A stretch of 64,000 nt of DNA from Acidobacteriaceae bacterium dw_441 (GCA_018449715.1 JAAVVA010000001.1:992001-1056000), one strand, 5' to 3'. Positions 9,549-21,345 are shown, counted from the stretch's first letter. Made by a program: numbers and translations. Notes: generated by a model from the letters alone, not told the origin.

Positions 9549-9842
9549 TCAGGCTCGGCTTCCGCGAGCGCTCATGCCGCGCTGCTCCAGAAGCTCCATC
9601 TCGGAGATCACCTGCGCCGCCTCGTCTTCGAGGGCGGCCCGTTGCTCCGCGTAGTCCTGCTCGGGATACTTGCCCGCAAGGTACTCGAAGTTCAGGTCGC
9701 GCAGGTTCTCATAGATGACGTCCTTGCGTTCGCGCAAGTAGTCGATCCTCGTCTTGTCGGCTTGGAAGAAGATGTTCTTTTCGGGCCAGAAGACATAGGC
9801 GAACAGGGCAAGGGTTAGTACAGCTCCGGTTATCGCTCCCAT
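9549..9842 (-). CDS. CcmI-like small membrane protein
   Basis: 97 residues: one N-terminal membrane helix (AITGAVLTLALFAYVFWP) followed by a charged coiled coil, RIDYLRERKDVIYENLRDL then YLAGKYPEQDYAEQRAALEDE. This matches the N-terminal module of CcmI/CycH, which helps present apocytochrome c to the CcmF/CcmH haem lyase; the TPR half of full CcmI is absent. Its start overlaps the ccmH stop by one base (TGATG). The assignment rests on the motif and the location. Confidence 0.7.
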   Translation of the reverse strand: MGAITGAVLTLALFAYVFWPEKNIFFQADKTRIDYLRERKDVIYENLRDLNFEYLAGKYPEQDYAEQRAALEDEAAQVISEMELLEQRGMSARGSRA

Positions 9843-10327
9843 CAGTACTCCGTCTCCCGCCGTATGCGCTCGCGCAGGCTATCGTTGTCAGCTGGCATTC
9901 CGGCAGGGAACCCTGCCACAGCCCTCGACGTGGTTCGCTTCTTCCACATTGTTATCAGTACGCCGGTTCCCACCGTCGCCAGCAGGAAGACCACCATCGG
10001 CGTAATCCACGCGGCGTTATCGAAGCCTCCGCGAATCGGCGCGGCCAGTACCGTCGGGCCGTACTTGGCCGAAAACCAGTTGAGGATCGCGGTGTCTCCT
10101 CCGCCCGAGCTCACTTGCTGCCGCAGCTCTCCGATCATGCGGTCCGAGTCCGGGCATCCTACGTGGTTGCACTCCAGTAGTATCTGCCCGCAGCTGCACA
10201 CGCAGACCATCTCGTGCCCCAGCCTTCCGAAGCGCGACTCCGAATCCACCGCGCCTAGCATCACCACAGCCAGCAGGCACATCGCCGCTGCCTGACCCCA
10301 GCGCAGTATTGTCATCCGGCTAAGCAT
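9842..10327 (-). CDS. CcmH-family cytochrome c maturation protein (variant cysteine motif)
   Basis: 161 residues: signal/anchor segment at about 8-27, a cysteine-rich helical domain, a membrane helix near 107-128 and a short basic cytoplasmic tail. Proteobacterial CcmH carries a CxxC redox site (LRCxxCQ). Here the site is MVCVCSCGQILLECNHVGC, with cysteines at 42, 44, 46, 53 and 58 and a histidine at 55. I recall this CxCxC...CxHxxC form from Acidobacteria, where it may still reduce apocytochrome c or bind metal. An alternative start is the ATG at 10315. The gene overlaps the end of ccmF by eight bases. Confidence 0.82.
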   Translation of the reverse strand: MLSRMTILRWGQAAAMCLLAVVMLGAVDSESRFGRLGHEMVCVCSCGQILLECNHVGCPDSDRMIGELRQQVSSGGGDTAILNWFSAKYGPTVLAAPIRGGFDNAAWITPMVVFLLATVGTGVLITMWKKRTTSRAVAGFPAGMPADNDSLRERIRRETEY

Positions 10328-12401
10328 GTTTCACCTCGATCTCGCCCACCGGAGCGGGCACCGCAACCGTCGCTGTTGCTGTCGAGCGCGTCAGGTTGGG
10401 AACCAGCGCAACGAACGTGCCCAGCACCACGATCAGCACGCCGATCCAGATCCAGTTCATCAGAGGATTGATGAAGACCTTGATGATTGGCTTGTCTGTG
10501 TCGGGATTCTTGCCCTCGTAGATTACGTATAGATCCTCGGCCAGCGTCGAGCGTAGCGCCACCATCGTCGAGGTCGTCTGGCTCGCGTTGTAGAAGCGGC
10601 GTTCGGGAGCAAGCTGCGTCAGCTTCTTTGATCCCTTGAAGACATCCAGCAGGGCATACTCCGTGTCGTAGTTTGCGTTCGTGTCCTGCGTGAAGCTCTG
10701 GCACACCAGCTTGTAGCGCCCCAGCGTCATCGAGTCGCCGAAGCCCATCTCCTGCTCGCGCGACTGGTTGAACGCTCCGCCCGCAATGCCGATGAACATC
10801 ACGACGATGCCGAAGTGCACGATGTACCCGCCATAGCGCCGCGTATTGCGACGCACCAGCAGTAGGGTGGAGGAGGCAAGATTCTTGCCCGTCTGGGTCC
10901 GCACCACGCCAGCGCCGCGCAGAAATTCCGCGGCAATTGCGGTAATCACACCGGCAGAGAGGGTGAAGGTAACCAGCGAGAACAGCTCCGACTGCATATC
11001 GTCGCCCGCGCTCCACGGCCTTACGCCGCACGCGACTACGACCACGAAGGTTACGAGCATCGCAATCGAAGGCAGCACGAAGTTCCGCCGGATCGACCGC
11101 AGCGAAGTTGAGCGCCAGGCGAGCAGAGGTCCGATGCCCGTCAGGAACAGCAGGAAGATTCCGATGGGAAGGTTGACGCGGTTATAGAACGGAGCGCCGA
11201 CCGTAACCTTAGAGCCCTGCACGTACTCGCTCAGAACAGGGAAGAGCGTTCCCCAAAGCACCGTGAAGCAGGCCGTCAGCAAAATCAGGTTGTTGAACAG
11301 GAAGCTCGACTCGCGGCTGACCAGCGACTCCAGCCGGTTCTCGCTTTTCAGGTGGTCCTTCTGCTTGAAGAAGGTGAACAGGCACACCGCGAACACGATG
11401 AGAATGAATCCATAGAACCATCCTCCAATCGACGACTGTGCGAAAGCATGAACGCTGCTCACAATGCCCGAGCGCGTCAACAGAGTTCCGAGGATGGTGA
11501 GAAGGAAGGTCGAGAAGATCAGCCAGACATTCCACGTCTTCATCATGCCGCGTTTCTCCTGCATCATTACTGAATGCAGAAACGCGGTGCCGGTAAGCCA
11601 CGGCATCAGGCTGGCATTCTCGACCGGGTCCCAGCCCCAGTAGCCGCCCCAACCAAGCACGCTGTACGCCCAGTGTGCTCCGAGGAAGATGCCGCAAGTC
11701 AGGAACAGCCACGTCACCATCGTCCAGCGGCGCGTAATGTGAATCCACTTTTCGCCGGGGTAGCGCATCATCAACGCGCCCAGCGCAAACGCGAAGGGAA
11801 CCGCGAAGCCCACGTAGCCGAGATACAGCATCGGGGGATGAATCACCATCTCCGGGTACTGCAGCAGCGGGTTCAGTCCGAATCCGTCCTGCGCCAGAGG
11901 ACCGCGCTCCAGAGCAAATGGGGGAGCGGCGAAGTTCAGCAGCAGCAGGAAGAAGACCTGCACGCCCGCAAGGATCGTCGAGGCAAACGCCGAGAGCCTC
12001 ACATCCACTTTGTGCCGCAGTCGCAGCACGAAGCCGTAGCCGCTCAACAGCCACGCCCACAGCAGCAGCGAACCCTCCTGCCCGCTCCACAGCGCGGAGA
12101 ACTTATACGCCGTATCGAGGTCGCGGTTGGTGTGGTGCAGGATGTAGGTGACGGAGTAGTCGTTAGTGAAGGCGGCCCACACCAGCGCAAAGGCCGCGCC
12201 GCTCAACGCGACGAAGGTGGCGATGCCAGCGCGCCGGGCAGTCTCTCCCAGGCGTCCGGCCCCGCTGCCGCCAGCCGTGATGCCTGTCTCCATACGGGAG
12301 CGCCAAAGGGCGACGGCCCCCATAACCAGCGTGTATACACTCAGAACCAGCGCAAGGAGCAGCGCAAAGCTCCCGAACTCGGGCATGGGATGGGTCTGCA
12401 T
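10320..12401 (-). CDS. ccmF: Cytochrome c haem lyase subunit CcmF
   Basis: 693 residues with about 15 membrane helices. The haem-handling WWD signature is clear: WGGYWGWDPVENASLMPWL, followed by FLHSVMMQEKRGMMKTWN and GTLLTRSGIVSSVHAFAQS, and conserved periplasmic histidines such as the one in HPPMLYLGYVG. CcmF with CcmH/CcmI ligates haem to apocytochrome c CxxCH motifs at the periplasmic face. The start is supported by GGGGAGAGG five bases upstream. ccmA-E are not in the window, so this is a partial ccm cluster. Confidence 0.95.
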   Translation of the reverse strand: MQTHPMPEFGSFALLLALVLSVYTLVMGAVALWRSRMETGITAGGSGAGRLGETARRAGIATFVALSGAAFALVWAAFTNDYSVTYILHHTNRDLDTAYKFSALWSGQEGSLLLWAWLLSGYGFVLRLRHKVDVRLSAFASTILAGVQVFFLLLLNFAAPPFALERGPLAQDGFGLNPLLQYPEMVIHPPMLYLGYVGFAVPFAFALGALMMRYPGEKWIHITRRWTMVTWLFLTCGIFLGAHWAYSVLGWGGYWGWDPVENASLMPWLTGTAFLHSVMMQEKRGMMKTWNVWLIFSTFLLTILGTLLTRSGIVSSVHAFAQSSIGGWFYGFILIVFAVCLFTFFKQKDHLKSENRLESLVSRESSFLFNNLILLTACFTVLWGTLFPVLSEYVQGSKVTVGAPFYNRVNLPIGIFLLFLTGIGPLLAWRSTSLRSIRRNFVLPSIAMLVTFVVVVACGVRPWSAGDDMQSELFSLVTFTLSAGVITAIAAEFLRGAGVVRTQTGKNLASSTLLLVRRNTRRYGGYIVHFGIVVMFIGIAGGAFNQSREQEMGFGDSMTLGRYKLVCQSFTQDTNANYDTEYALLDVFKGSKKLTQLAPERRFYNASQTTSTMVALRSTLAEDLYVIYEGKNPDTDKPIIKVFINPLMNWIWIGVLIVVLGTFVALVPNLTRSTATATVAVPAPVGEIEVKHA

Positions 12402-12516
12402 GAAAACCTCTCCCCATTCTCTCCCGTGTTCAGCCCATCAAGCAATGAAGAGAAGGGGATTCCCGGCGTTTATCGCGCAGTCTTTCAGCGAGGATGGCAG
12501 CTCGCCTGGAACATCC

Positions 12517-12900
12517 TTACACCGTGGCCGCCGGAACTCCGACAAGCTCCCGGACGCACTCCAGCAGATGTTCCGGCTGAACCGGCTTGACCAGGAAGGC
12601 CACATTCAGGTCTGCGTATTCAGCCTTTGCCTCTTCCAGACCACTGACGACCAGCACCGGAATCCCCGATCGCAGCTCGCGAATTGCGCGCACGAAGGAG
12701 CTTCCGCTCATGCCCGGCATGATGTGGTCGGTGATGACGAGGTGAATCTCTGCAGGAAGGTCGCCGCTTCGCAGCTGTTCCAGTATTCCCCTGGGGTCCA
12801 GCGCGGTGATGACCTTACATCCAAGGCGGGTCAGGATTGCCTGACGAACAGTGCCCTGAACGGCATTGTCATCCACCAGAAGAATCGTTTTTGTGTGCAT
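12517..12900 (-). CDS. Single-domain response regulator receiver protein
   Basis: 127 residues consisting only of a CheY-like receiver. Acidic residues DD near 10-11 (LLVDDN), the phospho-acceptor Asp in VITDHIMPG near 57, the switch Ser in VLVVSGLE and the conserved Lys in FLVKPVQP are all present. No output domain follows, so it probably relays phosphate or binds a partner. No kinase gene is adjacent. It has a good ribosome site (CTGGAGCTGTAG before the ATG). Confidence 0.9.
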   Translation of the reverse strand: MHTKTILLVDDNAVQGTVRQAILTRLGCKVITALDPRGILEQLRSGDLPAEIHLVITDHIMPGMSGSSFVRAIRELRSGIPVLVVSGLEEAKAEYADLNVAFLVKPVQPEHLLECVRELVGVPAATV

Positions 12901-13430
12901 CTACAGCTCCAGGGAGAAAACTCAGCAGGTGTGCGTCATGGTCCACACGCTCTCCCGACTTTTTGAAATCAGTTTGGGAGCGGAGAAAAGTGGTCCGCAA
13001 GGGAAACTCTTTTTTATTTTTCATAAGCAGAATGGCCCGAAGCTCTCAGGGCGGAACCGCTTGATTTTATAGTCGTAACAGCAACTCAAATCCGACCGCA
13101 TCTCGGCGGGCCGGGGTACAGACAAACCAGGGGTACAGGTAAAACAGTGGTCGGTGCGTTTTCGGAAACAACCGCATTCGTCGACAAGGATCGATCGGAA
13201 ATTTCTGCGGCGGTTCGTTTTATGATGCGTGATCTTTCGGGAAGGTTTCCTGTAATTCGCCTGGGGGTCACAGTTTGTTCCCAGGTTCTCTCTTCCGGCC
13301 TTCGCCATAGACGGAGACGGGCAAACCATATACATTTCTCCGCAGCCATCGCAGATCAGAAGGCCATGTTTGTAACTGTAAAGACTGCGGAATCAATGGC
13401 AATGACAGCCGTGGCAGTAAAGGAAAGACC
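12901..13430. other. 530-base intergenic region with no supported gene
   Basis: Divergent spacer between the receiver gene and the symporter. It is more AT-rich than its flanks around 13005-13030 (a T-rich run with TTTTTTATTTTTCAT) and has two near copies of GGGGTACAG about 20 bases apart around 13113-13138. Short open frames exist on both strands, but none has a ribosome site or recognisable product. It presumably holds promoters for both flanking genes. Confidence 0.5.
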
Positions 13431-15245
13431 GTGACACTCTCCATCATCGACTGGCTCATCATGCTGGTCTATCTCATCTTTGTGTTGGGCATTGGCTTCG
13501 CCCTGAAGCGCTACATGCGCACCTCGAACGACTTTTTTCTTGCCGGACGCTCTATCCCCGCCTGGGTCTGCGGCCTCGCCTTCCTCTCCGCCAACCTCGG
13601 AGCGCAGGAGGTCATCGGCATGGGGGCCTCGGGAGCGAAGTACGGCATCAACACCAGTCATTTCTATTGGATTGGCGCGGTCCCGGCGATGATCTTCGTC
13701 GGCATCTTCATGATGCCTTTCTACTACGGCTCTCGCGCCCGTTCCGTGCCGGAGTATCTCCGGTTGCGCTTCGACGAGAAGACCCGCGCTGTCAACGCCT
13801 TCTCCTTCGCCATCATGACGGTGCTCTCCTCGGGCATCTCTATGTACGCGATGGCGCTGCTCATCCAGACCCTCGGGCTCTTCCACGGCATCATTCCCGA
13901 CCAGTACATCTTCCACGTCTCCGTCTTCCTGTCGGCCATCATCGTGCTGGCTTACATCTTCCTCGGAGGACTCAGCAGCGCTATCTACAACGAGGTGCTG
14001 CAGTTTTTCCTGATCGTGGCGGGTTTTGCTCCACTGGTCTGGATCGGACTGCGCAACGTTGGCGGCTGGCAGGGAATCAAGCAGTCGCTTCCGGCGGCCA
14101 TGACGCACTCCTGGCAGGGTATGGCGCACGCCAACACCAACTCCCTCGGGGTGGAATGGATCGGCCTCACGATGGGCCTAGGCTTCGTGCTTTCCTTCGG
14201 GTACTGGTGCACGGACTTCCTCGTTATTCAGCGGGCTATGGCCGCCGATTCGGAGATCTCCGCCCGTCGTGTGCCTCTCATCGCCGCCGTCCCGAAGATG
14301 TTTTTTCCGTTTCTGGTCATCCTGCCAGGTCTCATCGCTGTCAGTCTGCCGTCGGCGACCGCCCAGTTGACGACCACCCCGGCTCTCAGTGCCACCACCG
14401 CTCCGGGCATTGCCGGCACCGGCGTCGCCGCAGCTGAAGCGCATCCGCACGGCATCGTCCCGCTCAAGATCAACCCTTTCAACGGCCGTCCTGACGTCGA
14501 CAGCAAGGGCCAGCCGGTTTACAACTACGACCTCGCCATCCCGACTCTCCTGCTGCATTACTTTCCGACAGGCATCCTTGGCCTCGGGCTGACGGCGCTA
14601 CTCGCCAGCTTCATGTCGGGCATGGCGGGAAATGTGACGGCTTTCAATACCGTCTGGACCTATGACATCTACCAGGCCCACATCAACAAGAGCGCCACCG
14701 ACGAGCACTACCTCTGGATGGGCCGCATGGCCACGATTGGAGGCGTGCTGCTTTCGGTCGCCGCCGCGTATGCTGCCACCAGCTTCAACAACATCATGGA
14801 CGCGTTGCAGTTGGTCTTTTCCTTCGTCAACGCTCCTCTGTTTGCGACTTTCCTGCTTGGCATGTTCTGGAAGCGCACCACTGGCCATGCGGCCTTCGCG
14901 GGCCTGCTCTCGGGAACCTCTGCTGCGCTTCTGCATCACGGCCTCACCCTGCCTGCCGATGCCGCGCCCGGCATCCACGGCGGCTGGATCGCCGTGCTGC
15001 ATAACTACTCCAGCGACATGGCGCAGAACTTCTGGACCGCCATCTTCGCCTTCTCGGTCAACCTCATTGTTACTGCCGCGGTCAGCCTCGTGACCAAGCC
15101 CCGCGACGCGGAGGAGCTAGTCGGCCTCGTCTACTCGCTCACTCCCAAGCCGGTCGAGCATCATCTGGAGTGGTACCAGAAGCCTTCGACGCTCGCCTTC
15201 GGTGTGCTTGCCGTACTCGTGATCCTCAACCTTGTCTTTGCATAA
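13431..15245 (+). CDS. Sodium:solute symporter family protein
   Basis: 604 residues with 13-14 hydrophobic helices. Sodium/solute symporter (SSS, LeuT-fold) marks include FLAGRSIPAWVCGLAFLSANLG in helices 1-2, ARSVPEYLRLRFDEKTR after helix 3 and a GLSSAIYNEVLQFFLIVAG helix. Such proteins import sugars, amino acids or organic acids with Na+; SGLT-like spacing suggests a sugar, but that is a guess. The start is a GTG with AAAGGAAAG seven bases upstream. An insert of about 45 residues rich in Ala/Thr/Pro lies between helices near residues 300-350. A small membrane protein gene follows 21 bases later. Confidence 0.9.
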   Translation: MTLSIIDWLIMLVYLIFVLGIGFALKRYMRTSNDFFLAGRSIPAWVCGLAFLSANLGAQEVIGMGASGAKYGINTSHFYWIGAVPAMIFVGIFMMPFYYGSRARSVPEYLRLRFDEKTRAVNAFSFAIMTVLSSGISMYAMALLIQTLGLFHGIIPDQYIFHVSVFLSAIIVLAYIFLGGLSSAIYNEVLQFFLIVAGFAPLVWIGLRNVGGWQGIKQSLPAAMTHSWQGMAHANTNSLGVEWIGLTMGLGFVLSFGYWCTDFLVIQRAMAADSEISARRVPLIAAVPKMFFPFLVILPGLIAVSLPSATAQLTTTPALSATTAPGIAGTGVAAAEAHPHGIVPLKINPFNGRPDVDSKGQPVYNYDLAIPTLLLHYFPTGILGLGLTALLASFMSGMAGNVTAFNTVWTYDIYQAHINKSATDEHYLWMGRMATIGGVLLSVAAAYAATSFNNIMDALQLVFSFVNAPLFATFLLGMFWKRTTGHAAFAGLLSGTSAALLHHGLTLPADAAPGIHGGWIAVLHNYSSDMAQNFWTAIFAFSVNLIVTAAVSLVTKPRDAEELVGLVYSLTPKPVEHHLEWYQKPSTLAFGVLAVLVILNLVFA

Positions 15246-15266
15246 AATTTCCCTGGAGCGCATTAC

Positions 15267-15512
15267 ATGGGACTCGACATCCGGCTACCTCTTGGCCTTC
15301 TCTTCCTGATCCTCGGCGGCATCCTGACGGTCTTTGGCTTTGTCACACGTCACTCGGGCCTCTACGCCCGCTCGCTCGACGTGAACCTTAACCTTGTCTG
15401 GGGACTCGTCATGTTTGTCTTTGGGTTGGCGATGTATCTGGTGGGACGCCGCCAGCGCTGGCAGGATGATCCTGTCAATCCCCGCCCGTGGGAGAAGAGC
15501 GGTCGCAACTGA
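15267..15512 (+). CDS. Small two-helix membrane protein downstream of the symporter
   Basis: 81 residues: helices at about 8-26 (LGLLFLILGGILTVFGFV) and 41-60 (NLVWGLVMFVFGLAMYLVG), then a basic, Trp/Pro-containing cytoplasmic tail. It starts 21 bases after the symporter stop on the same strand, so it is probably cotranscribed and may assist the transporter. I do not recognise a named family. Codon use matches its neighbours. Confidence 0.7.
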   Translation: MGLDIRLPLGLLFLILGGILTVFGFVTRHSGLYARSLDVNLNLVWGLVMFVFGLAMYLVGRRQRWQDDPVNPRPWEKSGRN

Positions 15513-15608
15513 AGATCCACGAAGCACCGTCGGTCGCTCCGTGGGAATTCCCTGCGCGAACATCGACAGATAACGCCGCAATCATGCCTTTCCCACGCAA
15601 ACCCTTGC

Positions 15609-15614
15609 GATAAT
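15609..15614 (+). promoter_or_regulatory. Candidate -10 box giving a near-leaderless kinase transcript
   Basis: GATAAT (5 of 6 matches to TATAAT) ends eight bases before the ATG at 15623, and no Shine-Dalgarno sequence intervenes. Transcription would start one or two bases before, or at, the start codon. Confidence 0.45.
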
Positions 15615-15622
15615 GGAACTAT

Positions 15623-18118
15623 ATGAAGCGGCGCATCATCCGGCAGTACGAGCTTATTCGCAAGATTGGCACGGGAGGCAGCGGAGTCGTCTTCCTTGCC
15701 AACGACACTCTGCTGCAGCGCCCTGTCGTCATCAAGCTCCTCAAGCGCGGCAACCTCACCATTGAGCAGATGCGTACCACCCAGCTTCGTGAGGCTCGTC
15801 TTGCCTCCGCCATTGACCACCCTAACGTCTGCGCCATCTATGACGTAGGCGAGGCTCCGGCTGAATCGGGCGACGCCGAAGAGGCATACATCGTCATGCA
15901 GTTCATCCCCGGCAAGTCGCTCGACAAGATCATCGCCGCGGGGCCCTCCAGCATCCAGCTTGTCCTTTCAGCGGGAATCCAGATCGCCGACGGTCTTTCC
16001 GCCGCGCATTCGCTCGGCATCTTCCATCGCGACCTCAAGCCCGCCAACGTCATGCTTACCGACGGCGGCCTCATCAAGATTCTCGACTTCGGCCTCGCCC
16101 GCCGCCTTTCGCTCGACAAGACCGACTTCGATCCCTCCGGCCCGTCTGACACGCCCTCGCTGCCTCCTCTCGGAGCTACCTACACCGCGCGCGGTGGAAC
16201 CATCGCCTACATGGCCCCGGAACAGTTCGTCACGGGGCAGTCTTCGGTGCAGTCCGACATCTTTGCCTTTGGCTTGATCCTCTACGAACTGGCCACTGGC
16301 CGCCACCCGTTCCACCGGCCCGACGCCCCGGACTTCCAGACCATCCGCGCCACGCAGTTTGCCGATCCGCCTTCGTTGCGCGAGATCAACCCGTCCATCC
16401 CGGTCGAGCTTGAAAGCGTCATCCTGCGCTGCCTGGAAAAGCAGCCCGCCGCACGCTTTGCCACAGCCGGAGACATCCGCGAGTCGCTGAAGACCGTCAT
16501 GCGCTCCATGCGTCTCGACACCGTCTTCCTGCCCGGCGGCGAGTCCGTCTCGCTCAGTCAGCAGAGCCGCCGCGCTCTCGATACTCCAGAAGAAGAGAAG
16601 CGCGCTACCGGCATCCTCTCCATGCTCGCTGAGCGCTTCCGCGAGTCCGGCTCTTCCTCTTCGAGCAGCAAGGAGACCGACAGCATCGTCGTGCTCCCGT
16701 TCATCAACTATGGCCCCGCTGACGTAGCCCCGCTCTACGGATACGCCCTGGCCGACGCTATCGCTGCGCGTCTGGCCCGGATGAGCACCCTGGTCGTGCG
16801 CCCGTCCAGCTCGCTGACCTCCATCCCCACACACCAGCTCGACCCTCTCAGCATCGGCAAAAAGCTGTTGGTCGACTTCGTCCTCGCGGGCAACTTCATG
16901 CGTTCGGAGAAGGGCTTCGACCTGAACTGGCAGCTCCTCGACGTCTCTCGCCAGAGCGTCCGCGCCGGAGGCTCCATCAACGTCGCTTCCTTTGACCTCG
17001 TCAGCGTCCAGACCGAGATCTGCAACGAGGTCTTCAGCACCCTGCAGGGCGTCGGCGGCCTCCACGGCCCGCAGGAGAACAGCCGCGGAAACTCCCTCAC
17101 CGAAGACCTCTCCGAAGAGTACCTTCAGGCCCGCGCCCTGCTCTCCTCCTTCATGACGCGCACCGGCAACCGCGACGACCTCGACCATGCCCGCGAGCTC
17201 TTCGACTCCGTCATTAAGAACAACGAGAACTACGCTCCTGCCTGGTCCGGCCTCGGTATTACGCACCTTCAGTACACTCACCACGGCCTCGGCGGCCAGA
17301 TGCATGTCCTCGAAGCCCGTCGCGCCTTCGACCGCGCCCTCCAGCTCGACCCCGGCTCCGTCGAAGCTAACCTCTATCGCGTCTACATGCTGCTCTCGCG
17401 CGGCGAAAAGGAGTCCGCCCGCCACGGCATCGAGCACCTGCTCCAGACAGCGGGCAATGACTGGAATGTCCGCATGGTCGCGGGAATCACGCTGCGCATC
17501 GACGGCATGTACGAGGAGGCGCTCGACCAGTTCAATGCCTCGCTGCGCATGAATCCCGCGAACGCGGCGATGATCTACAACCACCGCGCCCGCGTCTACC
17601 AGTACCAGAACCAGCTTGAGTTGGCCGCCGAAGAGATCGAGAAAGGTCTCACCCTCGAGCCGCGCCAGCCGCTCCTCCGCATCTCCCTCGGTTACCAGCA
17701 GATGCGCACCGGCGACCTCCAGCACGCCGTCGAGACGCTCGAAAGCGTCACCCGTGACGAGAAATCCCTGCGCATCGTCTTCCCGACCATCGCGCTCTGC
17801 TACGTGCAGTTGGGCGACCGCGCAAAGGCCGCGACCTTCATCGTCGACGAGACACTCTCCGCCGCCGAAGCCGACAGCGAGATGGCGTATCGCCTGGCCA
17901 CTTACTTTGCGGTTGATGGAGACGAGAGCGAGGCGCTGCACTGGCTGCGGCGCGCCATCTATCTCGGAAATGAGAACTATCCATGGTTCTCGAAGAACCC
18001 CGCATGGCGCAGACTCTCGGGTCACAGCGACTTCGAGCGTATCCTCGAAGACCTGAAGAAGAGCTACCGCCGTAACCAGAAAAACTGGAAGAGGCTCCTC
18101 TCCAACATTCGCGATTAG
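15623..18118 (+). CDS. Serine/threonine protein kinase with TolB/FlgO-like and TPR domains
   Basis: 831 residues. The N-terminal Hanks-type kinase (about 8-290) has the glycine loop GTGGSG at 16-21, the ATP lysine K38 in VVIKLL, HRDLKPANVM at 135-144, DFG at 155-157 and APEQF in the activation segment. Residues about 350-480 (IVVLPFINYG... ) resemble the TolB-N/FlgO-like domain often joined to such kinases. From about 490 onwards there are TPR-like helical repeats (for example NAAMIYNHRARVYQYQNQLELA). No membrane helix is seen, so the protein should be cytoplasmic. Multi-domain kinases of this type are numerous in Acidobacteria; the target is unknown. Confidence 0.92.
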   Translation: MKRRIIRQYELIRKIGTGGSGVVFLANDTLLQRPVVIKLLKRGNLTIEQMRTTQLREARLASAIDHPNVCAIYDVGEAPAESGDAEEAYIVMQFIPGKSLDKIIAAGPSSIQLVLSAGIQIADGLSAAHSLGIFHRDLKPANVMLTDGGLIKILDFGLARRLSLDKTDFDPSGPSDTPSLPPLGATYTARGGTIAYMAPEQFVTGQSSVQSDIFAFGLILYELATGRHPFHRPDAPDFQTIRATQFADPPSLREINPSIPVELESVILRCLEKQPAARFATAGDIRESLKTVMRSMRLDTVFLPGGESVSLSQQSRRALDTPEEEKRATGILSMLAERFRESGSSSSSSKETDSIVVLPFINYGPADVAPLYGYALADAIAARLARMSTLVVRPSSSLTSIPTHQLDPLSIGKKLLVDFVLAGNFMRSEKGFDLNWQLLDVSRQSVRAGGSINVASFDLVSVQTEICNEVFSTLQGVGGLHGPQENSRGNSLTEDLSEEYLQARALLSSFMTRTGNRDDLDHARELFDSVIKNNENYAPAWSGLGITHLQYTHHGLGGQMHVLEARRAFDRALQLDPGSVEANLYRVYMLLSRGEKESARHGIEHLLQTAGNDWNVRMVAGITLRIDGMYEEALDQFNASLRMNPANAAMIYNHRARVYQYQNQLELAAEEIEKGLTLEPRQPLLRISLGYQQMRTGDLQHAVETLESVTRDEKSLRIVFPTIALCYVQLGDRAKAATFIVDETLSAAEADSEMAYRLATYFAVDGDESEALHWLRRAIYLGNENYPWFSKNPAWRRLSGHSDFERILEDLKKSYRRNQKNWKRLLSNIRD

Positions 18119-18140
18119 CTCCGAGTTGGACGAACCCGCA

Positions 18141-18170
18141 AAACAAAAGGAGCGAGCCGAAGCCCGCTCC
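18141..18170 (-). terminator. Rho-independent terminator for the glycine-zipper protein gene
   Basis: Read on the minus strand, GGAGCGGGC and GCTCGCTCC pair (one mismatch) around a UUCG-type loop at 18149-18170, followed by TTTTGTTT (complement of 18141-18148). It lies 25 bases past the stop of the minus-strand gene at 18195 and 31 bases past the convergent kinase stop. Confidence 0.8.
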
Positions 18171-18194
18171 CTGCAATCCTCAGCGAAAAGGGAA

Positions 18195-20821
<2,627 letters not shown>

Positions 20822-20841
20822 CCCTCGCTCTCACCCATCAT

Positions 20842-20877
20842 GCGCCGATGCTCTCAGAGCGTCGGCGCGTTGTGTTT
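20842..20877 (+). terminator. Rho-independent terminator of eno
   Basis: GCGCCGA at 20842-20848 pairs with TCGGCGC at 20862-20868; the enclosed GCTCT/AGAGC can extend the hairpin. GTTGTGTTT follows at 20869-20877. It begins 20 bases after the eno stop. Confidence 0.75.
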
Positions 20878-20982
20878 AAGCGCGATTACAGGGCATATGG
20901 AACCACATGTCTCTTCTCGCGACACAGTCATGAAAACTCCGCGCAAAGTAACATCGACGTTGAATCGTTGCGGGAGAAAGCG

Positions 20983-21345
20983 CGACCCTTCCATAATCTG
21001 CCACACTTTGCTGCCGGCATCGTTCCAGGCGATGGCATCTTCACGACTTGGAGCTACCGCGCCGGAGCTGGCTGTGCTGAGGCGCTTCTGCTCGACCCGA
21101 AGCCTCTGACTGCGGCGAAGGCATACGAATGAGGTGTGGTCGCAGAGGTGGTTCCGACGGGACATGCACTTGTTCGCGCTTGTGAACTCGCGGCGTTGTA
21201 CTTGCAGAAGCCCGAAGTGAGTCGCCGCAACACCGCGTCCACTTCATTCAGCCGCTGAAGGAGAGAATCGTCCACGAAGTCGGCTACGGTCGCTCTTGAA
21301 GGAGCATCTGCCTCTGTTCTCGTCAAGTCGATGCAGCCCAATGAC
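20983..21345 (+). pseudogene. Enoyl-CoA hydratase/isomerase family gene, 5'-truncated and disrupted
   Basis: The frame from 20983 reads RPFHNLPHFAAGIVPGDGIF and continues AEALLLDPKPLTAAKAYE, a crotonase-family C-terminal half. TGA at 21130-21132 stands where family proteins have Trp (…YEWGVVAEVVP). After the stop the same frame gives GVVAEVVPTGHALVRACELA and YLQKPEVSRRNT. A one-base loss near 21233 moves the reading to RVHFIQPLKERIVHEVGYG, and a two-base loss near 21291 to LEGASASVLVKSMQP. Restoring these three sites gives a continuous family-like protein. About 150 N-terminal residues are absent. This is a dead gene; the family assignment is from recall of crotonase motifs. Confidence 0.75.

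Noticed and set aside
13147-13434. A possible 95-residue gene ending exactly on the symporter start
   Set aside because: Composition and codon use are not gene-like, no ribosome site or homology is evident, and the overlap with the GTG is explained by chance.
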